A DNA stretch of 64,000 nucleotides from Erysipelotrichaceae bacterium OPF54. Lineage in GTDB: Bacteria > Bacillota_I > Bacilli_A > Erysipelotrichales > Erysipelotrichaceae. Where the stretch lies: assembly GCA_022834735.1 (NCBI GenBank), contig BQKD01000001.1, positions 721,659-785,658 on the forward strand, given 5' to 3'. The notes under the pieces are model-generated. The model saw only the letters and a list, made by a program, of their open reading frames with translations. It was not told the DNA's origin and did not search any database. Both the position numbers and the translations under genes were made by a program. Shown here piece after piece: positions 35,083 through 44,007 of the stretch (positions are counted from its first letter, which is position 1; the number at the start of each line of letters is the position of its first letter).

Positions 35083-36168
35083 ATGCGTAGATTAGGAATT
35101 TCTATTTATCCGGAACATGCTTCGCTGGAAGAAAACAAAAAATATATCGATCTGGCTTCAAAATACGGATTTAAGCGGATTTTCACATGTCTGCTTTCCG
35201 TGGACAAGCCAAAGGATGAAGTGAAAAAGGAATTTAAGGAAATGATCGATTATGCCCACGACAAAGGGATGGAAGTGATCATGGATGTCGCGCCGTATGT
35301 ATTTGAGCGTTTAGGGATCACTTACGATGATCTGTCCTTTTTCAGCGATATCCATGCTGACGGGATTCGTCTTGACGAAGGATTTGACGGTCAGAAGGAA
35401 GCGCTGATGACATTTAATCCGGAACACCTCAAGATCGAGTTCAATGCCTCGATCGATAATAAATACATAGAAAATGTACTGAGCTACAAGCCGAATACGG
35501 ATTATGTCCTGACATGCCACAACTTTTATCCGCAGCGTTACAGCGGACTGAGCTATGACACGTTCGAGAAAACTTCGAAAGCGATCCGCAAGCATAATCT
35601 GCCGATCGCAGCATTCGTATCGAGCCAGCAGCCGGGAACGTTCGGACCATGGAACGTATATGAAGGACTGTGCACTCTGGAAATGCATCGTGATCTGCCG
35701 ATCGATCTGCAGGCACGTCATCTGTTCGCGACCGGCCTGGTCGATGATGTGATCATCGCCAACTGTTTCGCATCTGAAGAAGAGCTCAAGGCGCTTTCGG
35801 AACTTGAACCGGGAAAACTGACGTTCCGTATCGATCTGGAAGGCGAGCCCAACGAAGCCGAGGAGAAGATCATCTTTGAACATCCGCATTTTGTACGCGG
35901 AGACATGAACGAATATTCGGCCCGCAGCACGATGCCTCGGATCACATTCAAGGATGCGTCGATCCCGCCGCGCAATACAAGAGATCTCAAGCGCGGAGAC
36001 ATCGTGGTCGTCAACGACAATTACGACCGCTATAAAGGCGAACTTCATGTGATCCTGAAAGATATGCCCAACGATGGCAGAAAAAATGTGGTCGGACACC
36101 TGCCGGAAGAGGAACAGGTTTTACTGAACTATCTGGATGCATGGAAAACGTTTGCATTCAAGAAATAG
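35083..36168 (+). CDS. MupG-like protein (DUF871), putative 6-phospho-N-acetylmuramidase
   Basis: The 361-residue protein is a DUF871/MupG family TIM barrel followed by a small C-terminal domain. It starts MRRLGISIYPEHASLEENKKYI and contains FTCLLS, DGIRLDEGF and CHNFYPQRYSGL, typical of the family. The founding member MupG of Staphylococcus hydrolyses MurNAc-6-phosphate-GlcNAc imported by a PTS. A neighbouring PTS permease fits this. murQ is absent, so a different phosphorylated disaccharide is possible. AAGGAGAG precedes the start. Confidence 0.82.
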   Translation: MRRLGISIYPEHASLEENKKYIDLASKYGFKRIFTCLLSVDKPKDEVKKEFKEMIDYAHDKGMEVIMDVAPYVFERLGITYDDLSFFSDIHADGIRLDEGFDGQKEALMTFNPEHLKIEFNASIDNKYIENVLSYKPNTDYVLTCHNFYPQRYSGLSYDTFEKTSKAIRKHNLPIAAFVSSQQPGTFGPWNVYEGLCTLEMHRDLPIDLQARHLFATGLVDDVIIANCFASEEELKALSELEPGKLTFRIDLEGEPNEAEEKIIFEHPHFVRGDMNEYSARSTMPRITFKDASIPPRNTRDLKRGDIVVVNDNYDRYKGELHVILKDMPNDGRKNVVGHLPEEEQVLLNYLDAWKTFAFKK

Positions 36169-36248
36169 TGAAAAAAGTCAACAGGACTGTTGGAATGAAA
36201 TTTTGGCTTGTACGTTCTTGTTGATCGCATCGATAGAGAGGAAATAAA

Positions 36249-36908
36249 ATGAGTATGAGCAAGCCTTTGTATCAGCAGATAAAAACGCAGCTGCTGCAGA
36301 AGATCAGCTCTATGCAGCCCAATACGGCAATACCGGCAGAACGTACCCTGGCATCCGAGTTCAATGTATCCCGTATGACAGTCAGAAAAGCCATCGACGA
36401 GCTTGTTGATGAAGGAATGCTGTATCGGGATAAAACACGAGGCACCTTCGTTTCCGGCAGAGAGCTGGTAAAAAAGAACAATGTAGCTACTCTAATAAAA
36501 GAGGATACGACCCATGTGCTTTACATGAACCGGCGGACTTTTGAAGAGATCGCACCGATCCTGAATCTTCCTGTGTATGAGGAAATTGTCCGTATCGTTT
36601 TCGAGTGCGTGCGGGATTACGATGTTCTGCGGATCGATGAAGTATATACAGCGTCCTCGTATTACCGCGAGGAAATCGGAAACATAGAGAAAGTGCTGAG
36701 CATCATCAACAGCCAGGGCAGCTACCGCATTACCCATACCTTCATTCCGATGCTCGTACCGGTCCAGTTTATCAATCTGCTGAATATACCGATGAATACG
36801 CCGATCATTATGGTGCGTTCGATTTACCGGGAAATGAACGGAAAGATCATTCTGATGAGGAAAACCTATTATAACCCGCTAAAAGACACGATAGAAATTT
36901 CCAATTGA
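36249..36908 (+). CDS. GntR family regulator with UTRA domain
   Basis: The 219-residue regulator has an N-terminal winged helix (residues 1-70, PLYQQIKTQLLQKI and TLASEFNVSRMTVRKAIDELVDEGMLY). A UTRA-type effector domain follows, shorter than usual. HutC/UTRA regulators bind sugar phosphates such as GlcNAc-6-P, glucosamine-6-P or trehalose-6-P. It probably controls the adjacent EIIC-MupG genes. GAGAGGAA precedes the start. Confidence 0.87.
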   Translation: MSMSKPLYQQIKTQLLQKISSMQPNTAIPAERTLASEFNVSRMTVRKAIDELVDEGMLYRDKTRGTFVSGRELVKKNNVATLIKEDTTHVLYMNRRTFEEIAPILNLPVYEEIVRIVFECVRDYDVLRIDEVYTASSYYREEIGNIEKVLSIINSQGSYRITHTFIPMLVPVQFINLLNIPMNTPIIMVRSIYREMNGKIILMRKTYYNPLKDTIEISN

Positions 36909-36962
36909 AAGGATCTGTGTTAGAATAAGGACATTCTGAAAAAGATTAGGGAGGAAGCTGGA

Positions 36963-37460
36963 ATGATCGAAGTAAATCTTGAAATGGAGGTTACTCCTGA
37001 AGAGCTGTTTGATGTTATTGTTCCGTCAATTTTATACGATATCAAGGAAAGCACAGGAAAAACCGTAAAAGTAAATCAGCTTCATGATAACTACACATAC
37101 AAAAAGAAGCTGAAATCCAAAATGGGAAAGGAAGCGGGAGTACGCGTGACGATCACCCGTTTTGAATACCCGGTCGTTTACGAGGCAAAATTTGAATCCG
37201 CCTCCGGCGACAATCTGATGCGCTATGAAGTAGAGCGTCTGGAAAATGGAAATAGCGGTCTGTCCTATGTGGAGGATTTTGCCGGAAGCGGCAAGATGGC
37301 GGCCATGAATGGATGGCTGATCGGCCTTGTGTATAATCATAAAGCGAAAAAAGATATCGCTAAACGTCTGCGTGCCATGGAAAAATCAATCATTGATAAC
37401 CGGGCATTGGATGATGATGAATTTCTCAAGGAAACGGAAACATCGGAAAACGAAAATTAA
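36963..37460 (+). CDS. DUF3284 domain protein
   Basis: The 165-residue soluble protein appears to be of the DUF3284 family, which has a START-like shape (IEVNLEMEVTPEELFDVIVPSILYDI at the start, then alternating strands). Such genes often sit beside cellobiose-type PTS genes, as here. The molecular role is unknown. The tail is acidic (DDDEFLKETETSENEN). GGGAGG precedes the ATG. Confidence 0.72.
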   Translation: MIEVNLEMEVTPEELFDVIVPSILYDIKESTGKTVKVNQLHDNYTYKKKLKSKMGKEAGVRVTITRFEYPVVYEAKFESASGDNLMRYEVERLENGNSGLSYVEDFAGSGKMAAMNGWLIGLVYNHKAKKDIAKRLRAMEKSIIDNRALDDDEFLKETETSENEN

Positions 37461-37481
37461 GTGCTGCAAAGCACTTTTTTT
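37460..37481 (+). terminator. Terminator of the PTS/MupG cluster
   Basis: Six-bp stem AGTGCT/AGCACT and T7, at the DUF3284 stop. Confidence 0.8.
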
Positions 37482-37538
37482 GAGCATACCAATCACATAA
37501 AAATTCCGAAATCGTTATGATGTAAACAGGTGATGCAT

Positions 37539-37907
37539 ATGCGCAATATGATGAACAGAACAGAAAAAAGAGATTGGATCCGCGGTCTGTTTTTAGTGCT
37601 GTCTCCAATAGGAAGCTCGCTGCTGTTTTTATTCATCCGCAGCCAGCAGACCATAGTCGGCGACGAGATGAACATGTACATGTCATCGAAAAGTGCGCCG
37701 CTCGTGTATTTGTTTTTCGGGATCTGCCTTGTATTATGGGTCAAGCTGTATGAAAAACGGCCGAACAGACTGTTCGGATGGATCCTGGTCATCGTGCAGA
37801 GCGTACTGTTCTTTACCGGCTGTCTGCACATGATCGCTATCGAAAGCGCGTTGCCGGCTATCCTGATCTGGATCGGTACAATGGTCACGATCATCCTTCT
37901 TTCCTAA
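37539..37907 (+). CDS. Small polytopic membrane protein
   Basis: About 122 residues with three or four helices (LFLVLSPIGSSLLFLFI; APLVYLFFGICLVLWV; LFGWILVIVQSVLFFTG; LPAILIWIGTMVTIILL) and an N-terminal positive cluster. ATG 37539 suits the ACAGGTG site; GTG 37530 and ATG 37533 are alternatives. Family not recognised. Confidence 0.65.
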   Translation: MRNMMNRTEKRDWIRGLFLVLSPIGSSLLFLFIRSQQTIVGDEMNMYMSSKSAPLVYLFFGICLVLWVKLYEKRPNRLFGWILVIVQSVLFFTGCLHMIAIESALPAILIWIGTMVTIILLS

Positions 37908-37917
37908 ACAAATTAAA

Positions 37918-37955
37918 AACAGGAACTTACGCTTGAATAAGTTCCTGTTCTTTTT
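37918..37955. terminator. Bidirectional terminator
   Basis: Perfect 12-bp stem AACAGGAACTTA/TAAGTTCCTGTT (37918-37929 with 37938-37949), T-rich after and A-rich before, between convergent genes. Confidence 0.85.
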
Positions 37956-38003
37956 ATCAACTATAGGCAAGAAGAATCCCACCTCTTCAGATGGGGGAGG
38001 ATG

Positions 38004-41000
38004 TCACTCGACTGCTTTTAATGATTCGACCATCTTGATCTTCCTGAGCTTGAACTTCATGACAAAGTTCACTATCAGGGCAAAGAAAATAGTCATCAAA
38101 AAGGCAATGAGGAAAGATTGCGGCAGGATCGTGCGGCCAAACATGATATCATCCAGCTCAGCCAGATTCATGATCAGATGATGCAGCCCGATCCCCACAC
38201 CAAGACCAAGCAGGGAGCCGATGACAGCCAGTATGACGCTTTCCCGGTTCACATACGCATTGACCTCTTTTTCCGTGAAACCAAGGACCTTGATCGTCGC
38301 GATCTCGCGCATGCGCTCCGAAATATTGATATTGCTCAAATTGTAGAGCACCACGAACGCCAGGGCCGCAGCCGAAATCACAAGGACGACCACGATCATC
38401 CGGATCGAGCTGATCATATTCAGGAAGTTTTCTTCAAGAGCCGAGTAAAAGGTAACGCTCTTGACATCCGGGATCTCCATCAGCTGATTGCCAAGCCTGG
38501 TCTGCGCTTCTTCCGAAGTGTCACGCAGCTGCAGCAGATAAGTCAAGGTAGGAGTCTGGGTCGTTTTCCACGTTTTGAATTCGCTTTCTGTCACATACAT
38601 CTGATGGCCGATATAATTTTCGAAAATACCAAGCACCTTCGCGCTCAGCTCTTCGCCATCCAGATCCTTGAAATGAAGCGTGTCTCCGATATTCAGCTCC
38701 ATTTTGCGCGCCATCTTTTCAGAAATATAAATGCCGCCGTTTTTCAGGCTGATCGGATCGTGACCTTTCATCGTGCGCAAAGTCGTGAACTGATCAAAAC
38801 GGCCGATCTGCGAATCCGGGATAATATGAACCGTTCCCGACATGTCCTTGTCGTCGATGGTCAGCTCGACACTCAGGTTTTGTTCCGCGAACACTTCGCT
38901 GACATCATTTGTCTTCTCGACCTTGCTCAGTTCGGCACCGCCTTCGCCATCCAGAGTTACCGAGGCATCCATATGGTAGATTTCGTCATACTGCAGATGC
39001 ACGATATCCGAAATAGAATCATTGATCCCGAAGCCGGCAACAAGCAGGGCCGAACAGCCCGCAATTCCGATGACCGTCATCAAAAAACGCTTCTTGTAAC
39101 GGAAAATGTTACGGATCGTCACCTTATGCAGGAACGATACACGATTCCATATGGCCGGAAACCGTTCGAGAAGGATCTTTTTGCCCGCCTTGCCGGCTTT
39201 CGGACGCATGAGCTGGCTCGGGACCTCGAGCAGCTCCTTCCAGATCGAAAGGAAGGTCGCCAGCAAAGTGATCCCTGTTACCGACGCGCTGGCAGCCAGC
39301 ATGAGGCCCGGCTGAAATTCAAACTGGATCTGATCGATCAGATACATCGTATTCCACGCATAGAAAATAATGTAAGGGAACACGAACATTCCGATCGCGC
39401 AGCCAATGATCGAACCAAGAATGCTGGCAAGAAAAGCATACATCAGATATTTCATGGCAATCTGCCATTTGGAATAGCCCAGAGCCTTCAATGTACCGAT
39501 TTCCGTACGCTGTTCATCGACCATACGGGTCATGGTCGTCATGCACACCAATGCAGCCACAAGAAAGAAGAACACCGGGAAGACGGAAGCGATCCCGTCC
39601 ATGCGGTCAGCGCATGCTCCGTAGTCACGGTAGGAATACAGAGAATCCCGATCAAGCACGATCCATTTTCCGTCCAGATCATCGATCTTTTTCTGACCTT
39701 CACTGATCTGCTCTTTCGCTTTTTTCACTTCGTCGTCCAGCTTTTTCTGGCTGGCCTCGATTTCCTGTTCTCCCGAAGCCAGCTGACGGCGCGCCGCCTC
39801 GACCTGCTGCACGCCCGAATCGTACTGCGCCTGGGCCGATGCGAGCTCATCATAGGCAGCCGTCAGCTGAGGGTAGGCAGCCAGCAGCTGGGCTCTTTGT
39901 GCGATAAGCTGCTGTTTCTGCGCGCTGGCCTGCGTCAGCTGCGAAAGACCCTCTTCGATCTGAGCGATCCCGCCATTGATCTGATCAAGTCCGGCATTCA
40001 GTTCCTGCAGCTGGCTTTCATAGACAGGCAGCAGTGCTTCCTGTGCCTCGATCTGAGCGATGTCGTTTTCGATTTCGGCCTGCGAAGCAGCCAGCACGTT
40101 TTTCTGTGCAGCAAGCTGCTGTCTTGTTTCTTCCGGCAGATCCGGGGCAGCAAGCTGTGCTTCGATCTGAGCGATGCCGTCCTTTATTTCAGAAAGCTTA
40201 GCTGCGAGGGCTTCTTTTTGGGCGGCCATCGCGCTGATCTGGGCAATTCCTTCCTCAAGCTGTGCTTTCTGATCTGAAAGCGTTTCTTTCTGCGCATTGA
40301 GTTCTTCGAACTGCTTCTGCAGACCGGGAATTTTCTGTTCCTGCGCGCTGATCTGAGCGATCGCCTCGTCAAGTTTTGGCAGATTTTCATCTGCGTCAGC
40401 TTTGTTTTTCGAATATTCGGCCCACCCGGAGTCGAGCTGTGCTTTGGCGCCGGCCAGTTTGTTTTCCTGCGCGGCGAGTTCGGCTTTTCCGCTTTGAAGC
40501 TGTTCTTTCGCCTCCTTGATCTGCTTCTGGCCATCTTCCATTTTTTCGAGAAGTTCTTTCCGGGCATTGTCGATCGTCTTCTGCTCGGACGCGATCTGCG
40601 CTTCGACCTGTTCATCCGCAATGCTTTCGATCCGCTCGAGCACCGGATCGACCACATCAAAGTAGGCATCGGCGTATGTATTCAGCTGCCTGGCACCTTT
40701 GACCGTTACATCCACTTCGGTATAATAATCAGTTTTAAAATCGGCTTCCGGAATGAAGATAAAGGAATTGACCGAGCCGGATCCGATCGAGGAAGTGCCT
40801 TTTTCGTACGAAAGGTAGCGCGGCCAGTAGCACGTTCCGACCACTTTGTACTCGTCGTATTTCAAGGAATCGCTTAGTGGTTCTTCTGTACCCGAATACA
40901 GCTTGATCGTATCGCCGATCTTATAGCCTTCAAATAGTTCATTCTGTACATTGGGCGCTTCAAGAAGGCACTCTTTATCGTTTTCGGGCATCCGTCCTTC

Positions 41001-41363
41001 TACAAGGCGGATCTTGTTGATCGTGCTGTTATCGGGCAGCGAAAAGATCTTGTATACCAGTTCGCTGGCACCAAGCCGTGTCAGCGCATCCATCGAATGG
41101 AGAGCCTGTACATTTTCGACACCATCGAGCTTTCTGATCGCATCGATATCGGATCGGCGCAGGCCGATCGTCGAGAAGACCTGAATGTCCTGTGTGTCGT
41201 ATTTGTCGAAGTAGGTGTCCGCACTGTATTTCATGTCCGGCGCGCTCGCTTTGATTCCCGCAAAGAACGCTACCCCAAGCGCTACAATGCATAAGATGGA
41301 AAAAAAACGTCCCAGCGAATGCCGGATCTCGACAAAAAGATCCTTCCAGAGAATTTTCGGCAT
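38004..41363 (-). CDS. FtsX-type ABC permease with a very long coiled coil
   Basis: The 1,119-residue membrane protein starts with one helix (SLGRFFSILCIVALGVAFFAG). Next is an extracytoplasmic MacB-like region to about residue 240, then some 350 residues of coiled coil rich in A, Q, E and I with repeated IAQIEAQ units. Two FtsX permease blocks follow (VFPVFFFLVAALVCMTTMTRMVDEQRTEIGTLKALGYSKWQI; MIVVVLVISAAALAFVVLYNLSNINISERMREIATIKVLG). Such permeases use ATP mechanically to extrude lipoproteins or peptides or to signal across the wall. The ATG shares one base with the ATPase stop (TGATG). The longer upstream frame lies inside the ATPase gene and is rejected. Confidence 0.9.
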   Translation of the reverse strand: MPKILWKDLFVEIRHSLGRFFSILCIVALGVAFFAGIKASAPDMKYSADTYFDKYDTQDIQVFSTIGLRRSDIDAIRKLDGVENVQALHSMDALTRLGASELVYKIFSLPDNSTINKIRLVEGRMPENDKECLLEAPNVQNELFEGYKIGDTIKLYSGTEEPLSDSLKYDEYKVVGTCYWPRYLSYEKGTSSIGSGSVNSFIFIPEADFKTDYYTEVDVTVKGARQLNTYADAYFDVVDPVLERIESIADEQVEAQIASEQKTIDNARKELLEKMEDGQKQIKEAKEQLQSGKAELAAQENKLAGAKAQLDSGWAEYSKNKADADENLPKLDEAIAQISAQEQKIPGLQKQFEELNAQKETLSDQKAQLEEGIAQISAMAAQKEALAAKLSEIKDGIAQIEAQLAAPDLPEETRQQLAAQKNVLAASQAEIENDIAQIEAQEALLPVYESQLQELNAGLDQINGGIAQIEEGLSQLTQASAQKQQLIAQRAQLLAAYPQLTAAYDELASAQAQYDSGVQQVEAARRQLASGEQEIEASQKKLDDEVKKAKEQISEGQKKIDDLDGKWIVLDRDSLYSYRDYGACADRMDGIASVFPVFFFLVAALVCMTTMTRMVDEQRTEIGTLKALGYSKWQIAMKYLMYAFLASILGSIIGCAIGMFVFPYIIFYAWNTMYLIDQIQFEFQPGLMLAASASVTGITLLATFLSIWKELLEVPSQLMRPKAGKAGKKILLERFPAIWNRVSFLHKVTIRNIFRYKKRFLMTVIGIAGCSALLVAGFGINDSISDIVHLQYDEIYHMDASVTLDGEGGAELSKVEKTNDVSEVFAEQNLSVELTIDDKDMSGTVHIIPDSQIGRFDQFTTLRTMKGHDPISLKNGGIYISEKMARKMELNIGDTLHFKDLDGEELSAKVLGIFENYIGHQMYVTESEFKTWKTTQTPTLTYLLQLRDTSEEAQTRLGNQLMEIPDVKSVTFYSALEENFLNMISSIRMIVVVLVISAAALAFVVLYNLSNINISERMREIATIKVLGFTEKEVNAYVNRESVILAVIGSLLGLGVGIGLHHLIMNLAELDDIMFGRTILPQSFLIAFLMTIFFALIVNFVMKFKLRKIKMVESLKAVE

Positions 41364-42067
41364 CAGTATTCGATCCGTTCTACATCCATAGGGTGTGGAT
41401 TGATTTCGATGCTTTCGATTTTTCCGGAACGTACCTTGATGACCTTGTCGCCCATTGGAGTCAGAGCCAGATTGTGGGTGATGACGATCACGGTCTTGTG
41501 CTGCTGTCTGCACGTGTCCTGAAGCACTTTGAGCACCTGCTTGCCGGTCACGTAGTCAAGGGCGCCGGTCGGTTCATCGCACAAAAGCAGTTTCGGATTT
41601 TTTGCCAGTGCCCTGGCGATCGCGACCCGCTGCTGTTCTCCTCCGGAAAGCTGGGCCGGGAAATTGCTGATCCGGTCCGTCAGTCCGACCATGTCGATCG
41701 TCTTTTCGATATCGAGCGGATTCTTAGTGATCTGGGTCGCCAGTTCCACGTTTTCTTTCAATGTCAGGTTCTGGACCAGATTGTAAAACTGGAAAACGAA
41801 TCCTACATCATAACGCCGGTACAATGTCATCTGTTTTTCGCTGTAATCGGAAATGACGCTGCCGTCGACAGTGATCTGTCCGCTCGTCACCGTATCCATG
41901 CCGCCAAGCAGGTTCAGGATCGTGCTTTTTCCGGCACCGCTGGCGCCGGCAATGATCACGAACTCGCCTTCCTTAATGTCAAAGGTGACGCCGTTGAGGG
42001 CGTGGATCTCGACCTCGCCCATCTTGTATGTTTTTTTCACGTCTTTAAAAGAAATAAAGCTGCTCAT
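41363..42067 (-). CDS. ABC transporter ATPase, MacB/LolD type
   Basis: The 234-residue ATPase drives the FtsX-type permease. Walker A is GASGAGKST, signature LSGGEQQR, Walker [12 protein letters not shown]. The characteristic MacB-type elements [15 protein letters not shown] and [15 protein letters not shown] are present. Start at 42067 follows AGAGGT; a longer form would begin 13 codons upstream without a ribosome site. Its stop overlaps the permease start. Confidence 0.93.
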   Translation of the reverse strand: MSSFISFKDVKKTYKMGEVEIHALNGVTFDIKEGEFVIIAGASGAGKSTILNLLGGMDTVTSGQITVDGSVISDYSEKQMTLYRRYDVGFVFQFYNLVQNLTLKENVELATQITKNPLDIEKTIDMVGLTDRISNFPAQLSGGEQQRVAIARALAKNPKLLLCDEPTGALDYVTGKQVLKVLQDTCRQQHKTVIVITHNLALTPMGDKVIKVRSGKIESIEINPHPMDVERIEY

Positions 42068-42230
42068 ATGATAACCTCTTCTACTGGTGTCTTCTGGACA
42101 CTTCACCTTACCCTATATTATAATGGTGTTCTTTTTAATGTTCCACGGCTACCTCAACAAATTTGTGTTGGTAGTTTGTCATGATTCGTGATACCATTCA
42201 TGATGATTATAAGATCCAAAGGAGAATAAA

Positions 42231-43094
42231 ATGAAAGTTAAAGTGATTACTGACAGCGGTTCAGGTCTTTCGAAGCAGAAAGCCAATAACCTGGGAATTG
42301 ATTTTTTACCTCTGCAAGTTATCGTAAATGAACATACATATTTAGACGGCATCGATCTCGATATCGATGATCTGTACGATTACATTGAACAGGACGCAAG
42401 CGTACAGACCTCGCTGCCGCCATTAGGGATGATGGAGGACCTGCTCGAAAAATACGAAGAGGATGGTGTGACGGATGTCGTTCTGATCACGCTTTCCAAC
42501 GGCTTATCGAGCACGAACAATACGTTTCAGGCAGCGGCCGGCCGCCACGGCATCAAAGTGCATACGCTCGATCTTTATACGACGCTGGCTGTGGAGAACT
42601 ACTGCGCCATAGCAGCAAGCCGTCTCAATGATCAGGATACAGATCCGGAGCAGATCGTTGCGCAGCTGAAAGAGAGCATCGATCATTCGGCTGGATTCCT
42701 GATCGCGGAAGATCTCGACCATCTCGCCAAAGGGGGACGTCTGACGCCGATGGCTGCCGCTTTAGGGGGACTGCTCAAGATCAAACCGATCCTGGCCGTA
42801 TCCAAAGATACGCAGGGGAAAGTGGATGTCTGGGGCAAGGTGCGCACGATGAGCAAGGCGATCAAGACTGCTGCAGACGAGATCGGAAAAGAAATCGATG
42901 ATCCGGATCAATATGTGTTCTTTATCCTGGATGCCCGCAATGAGGATGGTGCGCTGGCTGCCGAAAAGGAACTGCGCACGATCCTTGGCGAGAAGGCGGA
43001 CATCCGCCGCCATCCGATGTACGCAGTCATTGCATGCCATACCGGAATGAAAGCGGTCGGTCTGCAGTACATTAAGAAAGTTCAGGGGGCATGA
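42231..43094 (+). CDS. DegV family fatty acid-binding protein (copy 1)
   Basis: The 287-residue DegV/FakB-like protein binds a fatty acid and presents it to the FakA kinase. Motifs: VKVITDSGSGLS, VQTSLPP, LSNGLSSTNNTFQ, and the GGRLTPMAAALGGLLKIKPIL block. CAAAGGAG precedes the start. It lies directly before a paralogue, sharing that last block almost exactly. Confidence 0.9.
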   Translation: MKVKVITDSGSGLSKQKANNLGIDFLPLQVIVNEHTYLDGIDLDIDDLYDYIEQDASVQTSLPPLGMMEDLLEKYEEDGVTDVVLITLSNGLSSTNNTFQAAAGRHGIKVHTLDLYTTLAVENYCAIAASRLNDQDTDPEQIVAQLKESIDHSAGFLIAEDLDHLAKGGRLTPMAAALGGLLKIKPILAVSKDTQGKVDVWGKVRTMSKAIKTAADEIGKEIDDPDQYVFFILDARNEDGALAAEKELRTILGEKADIRRHPMYAVIACHTGMKAVGLQYIKKVQGA

Positions 43095-43097
43095 TGT

Positions 43098-43958
43098 ATG
43101 AATATAGCGTTTGTGACTGACTCGGGAACGGGAAAGTCAAAGGAATACTGGGCCGAGCAGGGCATTTATTCCCTGCCTCTTCAGATCGAAGTGAACGGAC
43201 ACAGTTTCGATGAAGAGGAAAATATAATGATCCCGGATGTTTTGAACTATCTTCATGCGAATGTGCCGATGAAAACATCCCTGCCAAAGCTTGGCGAAAT
43301 CGAGGATCTGTTCGAATCGCTGAAGGAAAAAGGATACGACACGATCTTTGCGGTCCCGATCTGTACGGGTTTATCCTCCACGATGAATGCGCTGGAAATG
43401 GCAGCCAATATGCTCGGGCTCGAATTCATCGGGATCGACTGCTACACGACAGCCGTCGTGCAGGGGGAAATGATCCTGACCGCAAAGAAAATGTGGGAGA
43501 GCGGCCATTCGATCGACGAAATTGTCCGTATGCTCAACCGCATTGCGGATTCCTGCGATACGATCCTGCTTGTTGACGATCTGAATCATCTCAAACAGGG
43601 GGGACGTCTGACGCCGATGGCAGCCGCTTTAGGCGGGCTGCTAAAGATCAAGCCGGTCCTTCATCTTGACATGGAAACGGAAGGGCGGATCGATGCGCTT
43701 GCCAAAGTGCGGACCATGAGCAAGGCGCAGGATTATGTCATCAATCGCTTGAAAGAGATCGGGGTCAATAAGGATTACACGATCATCGTGGCCCATGTCG
43801 ATGCCAAAGAAGCGGCAGAGAAGTACAGCGAAAAGATCAGGAAGGCGATCGAAGGGGCAAAGATCAGACTGATCGATCTTGTCAGCACGGTCAGCATCCA
43901 TACGGGCCTGGGATGCCTGGCGGTCGAGGCTTTCCTTCCTTACGAAAAACAGAAATAA
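43098..43958 (+). CDS. DegV family fatty acid-binding protein (copy 2)
   Basis: This 286-residue paralogue of the previous gene (AFVTDSGTGKS, MKTSLPKLGE, GLSSTMNALE, GGRLTPMAAALGGLLKIKPVL) starts 4 bases after it. Tandem FakB-like proteins usually differ in preference for saturated or unsaturated chains. The N-terminal halves have diverged while the core block has not. FakA is not in the window. Confidence 0.9.
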   Translation: MNIAFVTDSGTGKSKEYWAEQGIYSLPLQIEVNGHSFDEEENIMIPDVLNYLHANVPMKTSLPKLGEIEDLFESLKEKGYDTIFAVPICTGLSSTMNALEMAANMLGLEFIGIDCYTTAVVQGEMILTAKKMWESGHSIDEIVRMLNRIADSCDTILLVDDLNHLKQGGRLTPMAAALGGLLKIKPVLHLDMETEGRIDALAKVRTMSKAQDYVINRLKEIGVNKDYTIIVAHVDAKEAAEKYSEKIRKAIEGAKIRLIDLVSTVSIHTGLGCLAVEAFLPYEKQK

Positions 43959-43969
43959 ACAAATGCACA

Positions 43970-44007
43970 TAAAAATCCATGGTCAATGAAACCATGGATT
44001 TTTTCTT
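43970..44007. terminator. Bidirectional terminator
   Basis: Perfect 12-bp stem (43972-43983 with 43991-44002) with A and T tails between convergent genes. Confidence 0.85.

Noticed and set aside
38118..40277. 719-codon plus-strand frame
   Set aside because: Shadow of the FtsX permease gene; the minus-strand protein has clear domains.
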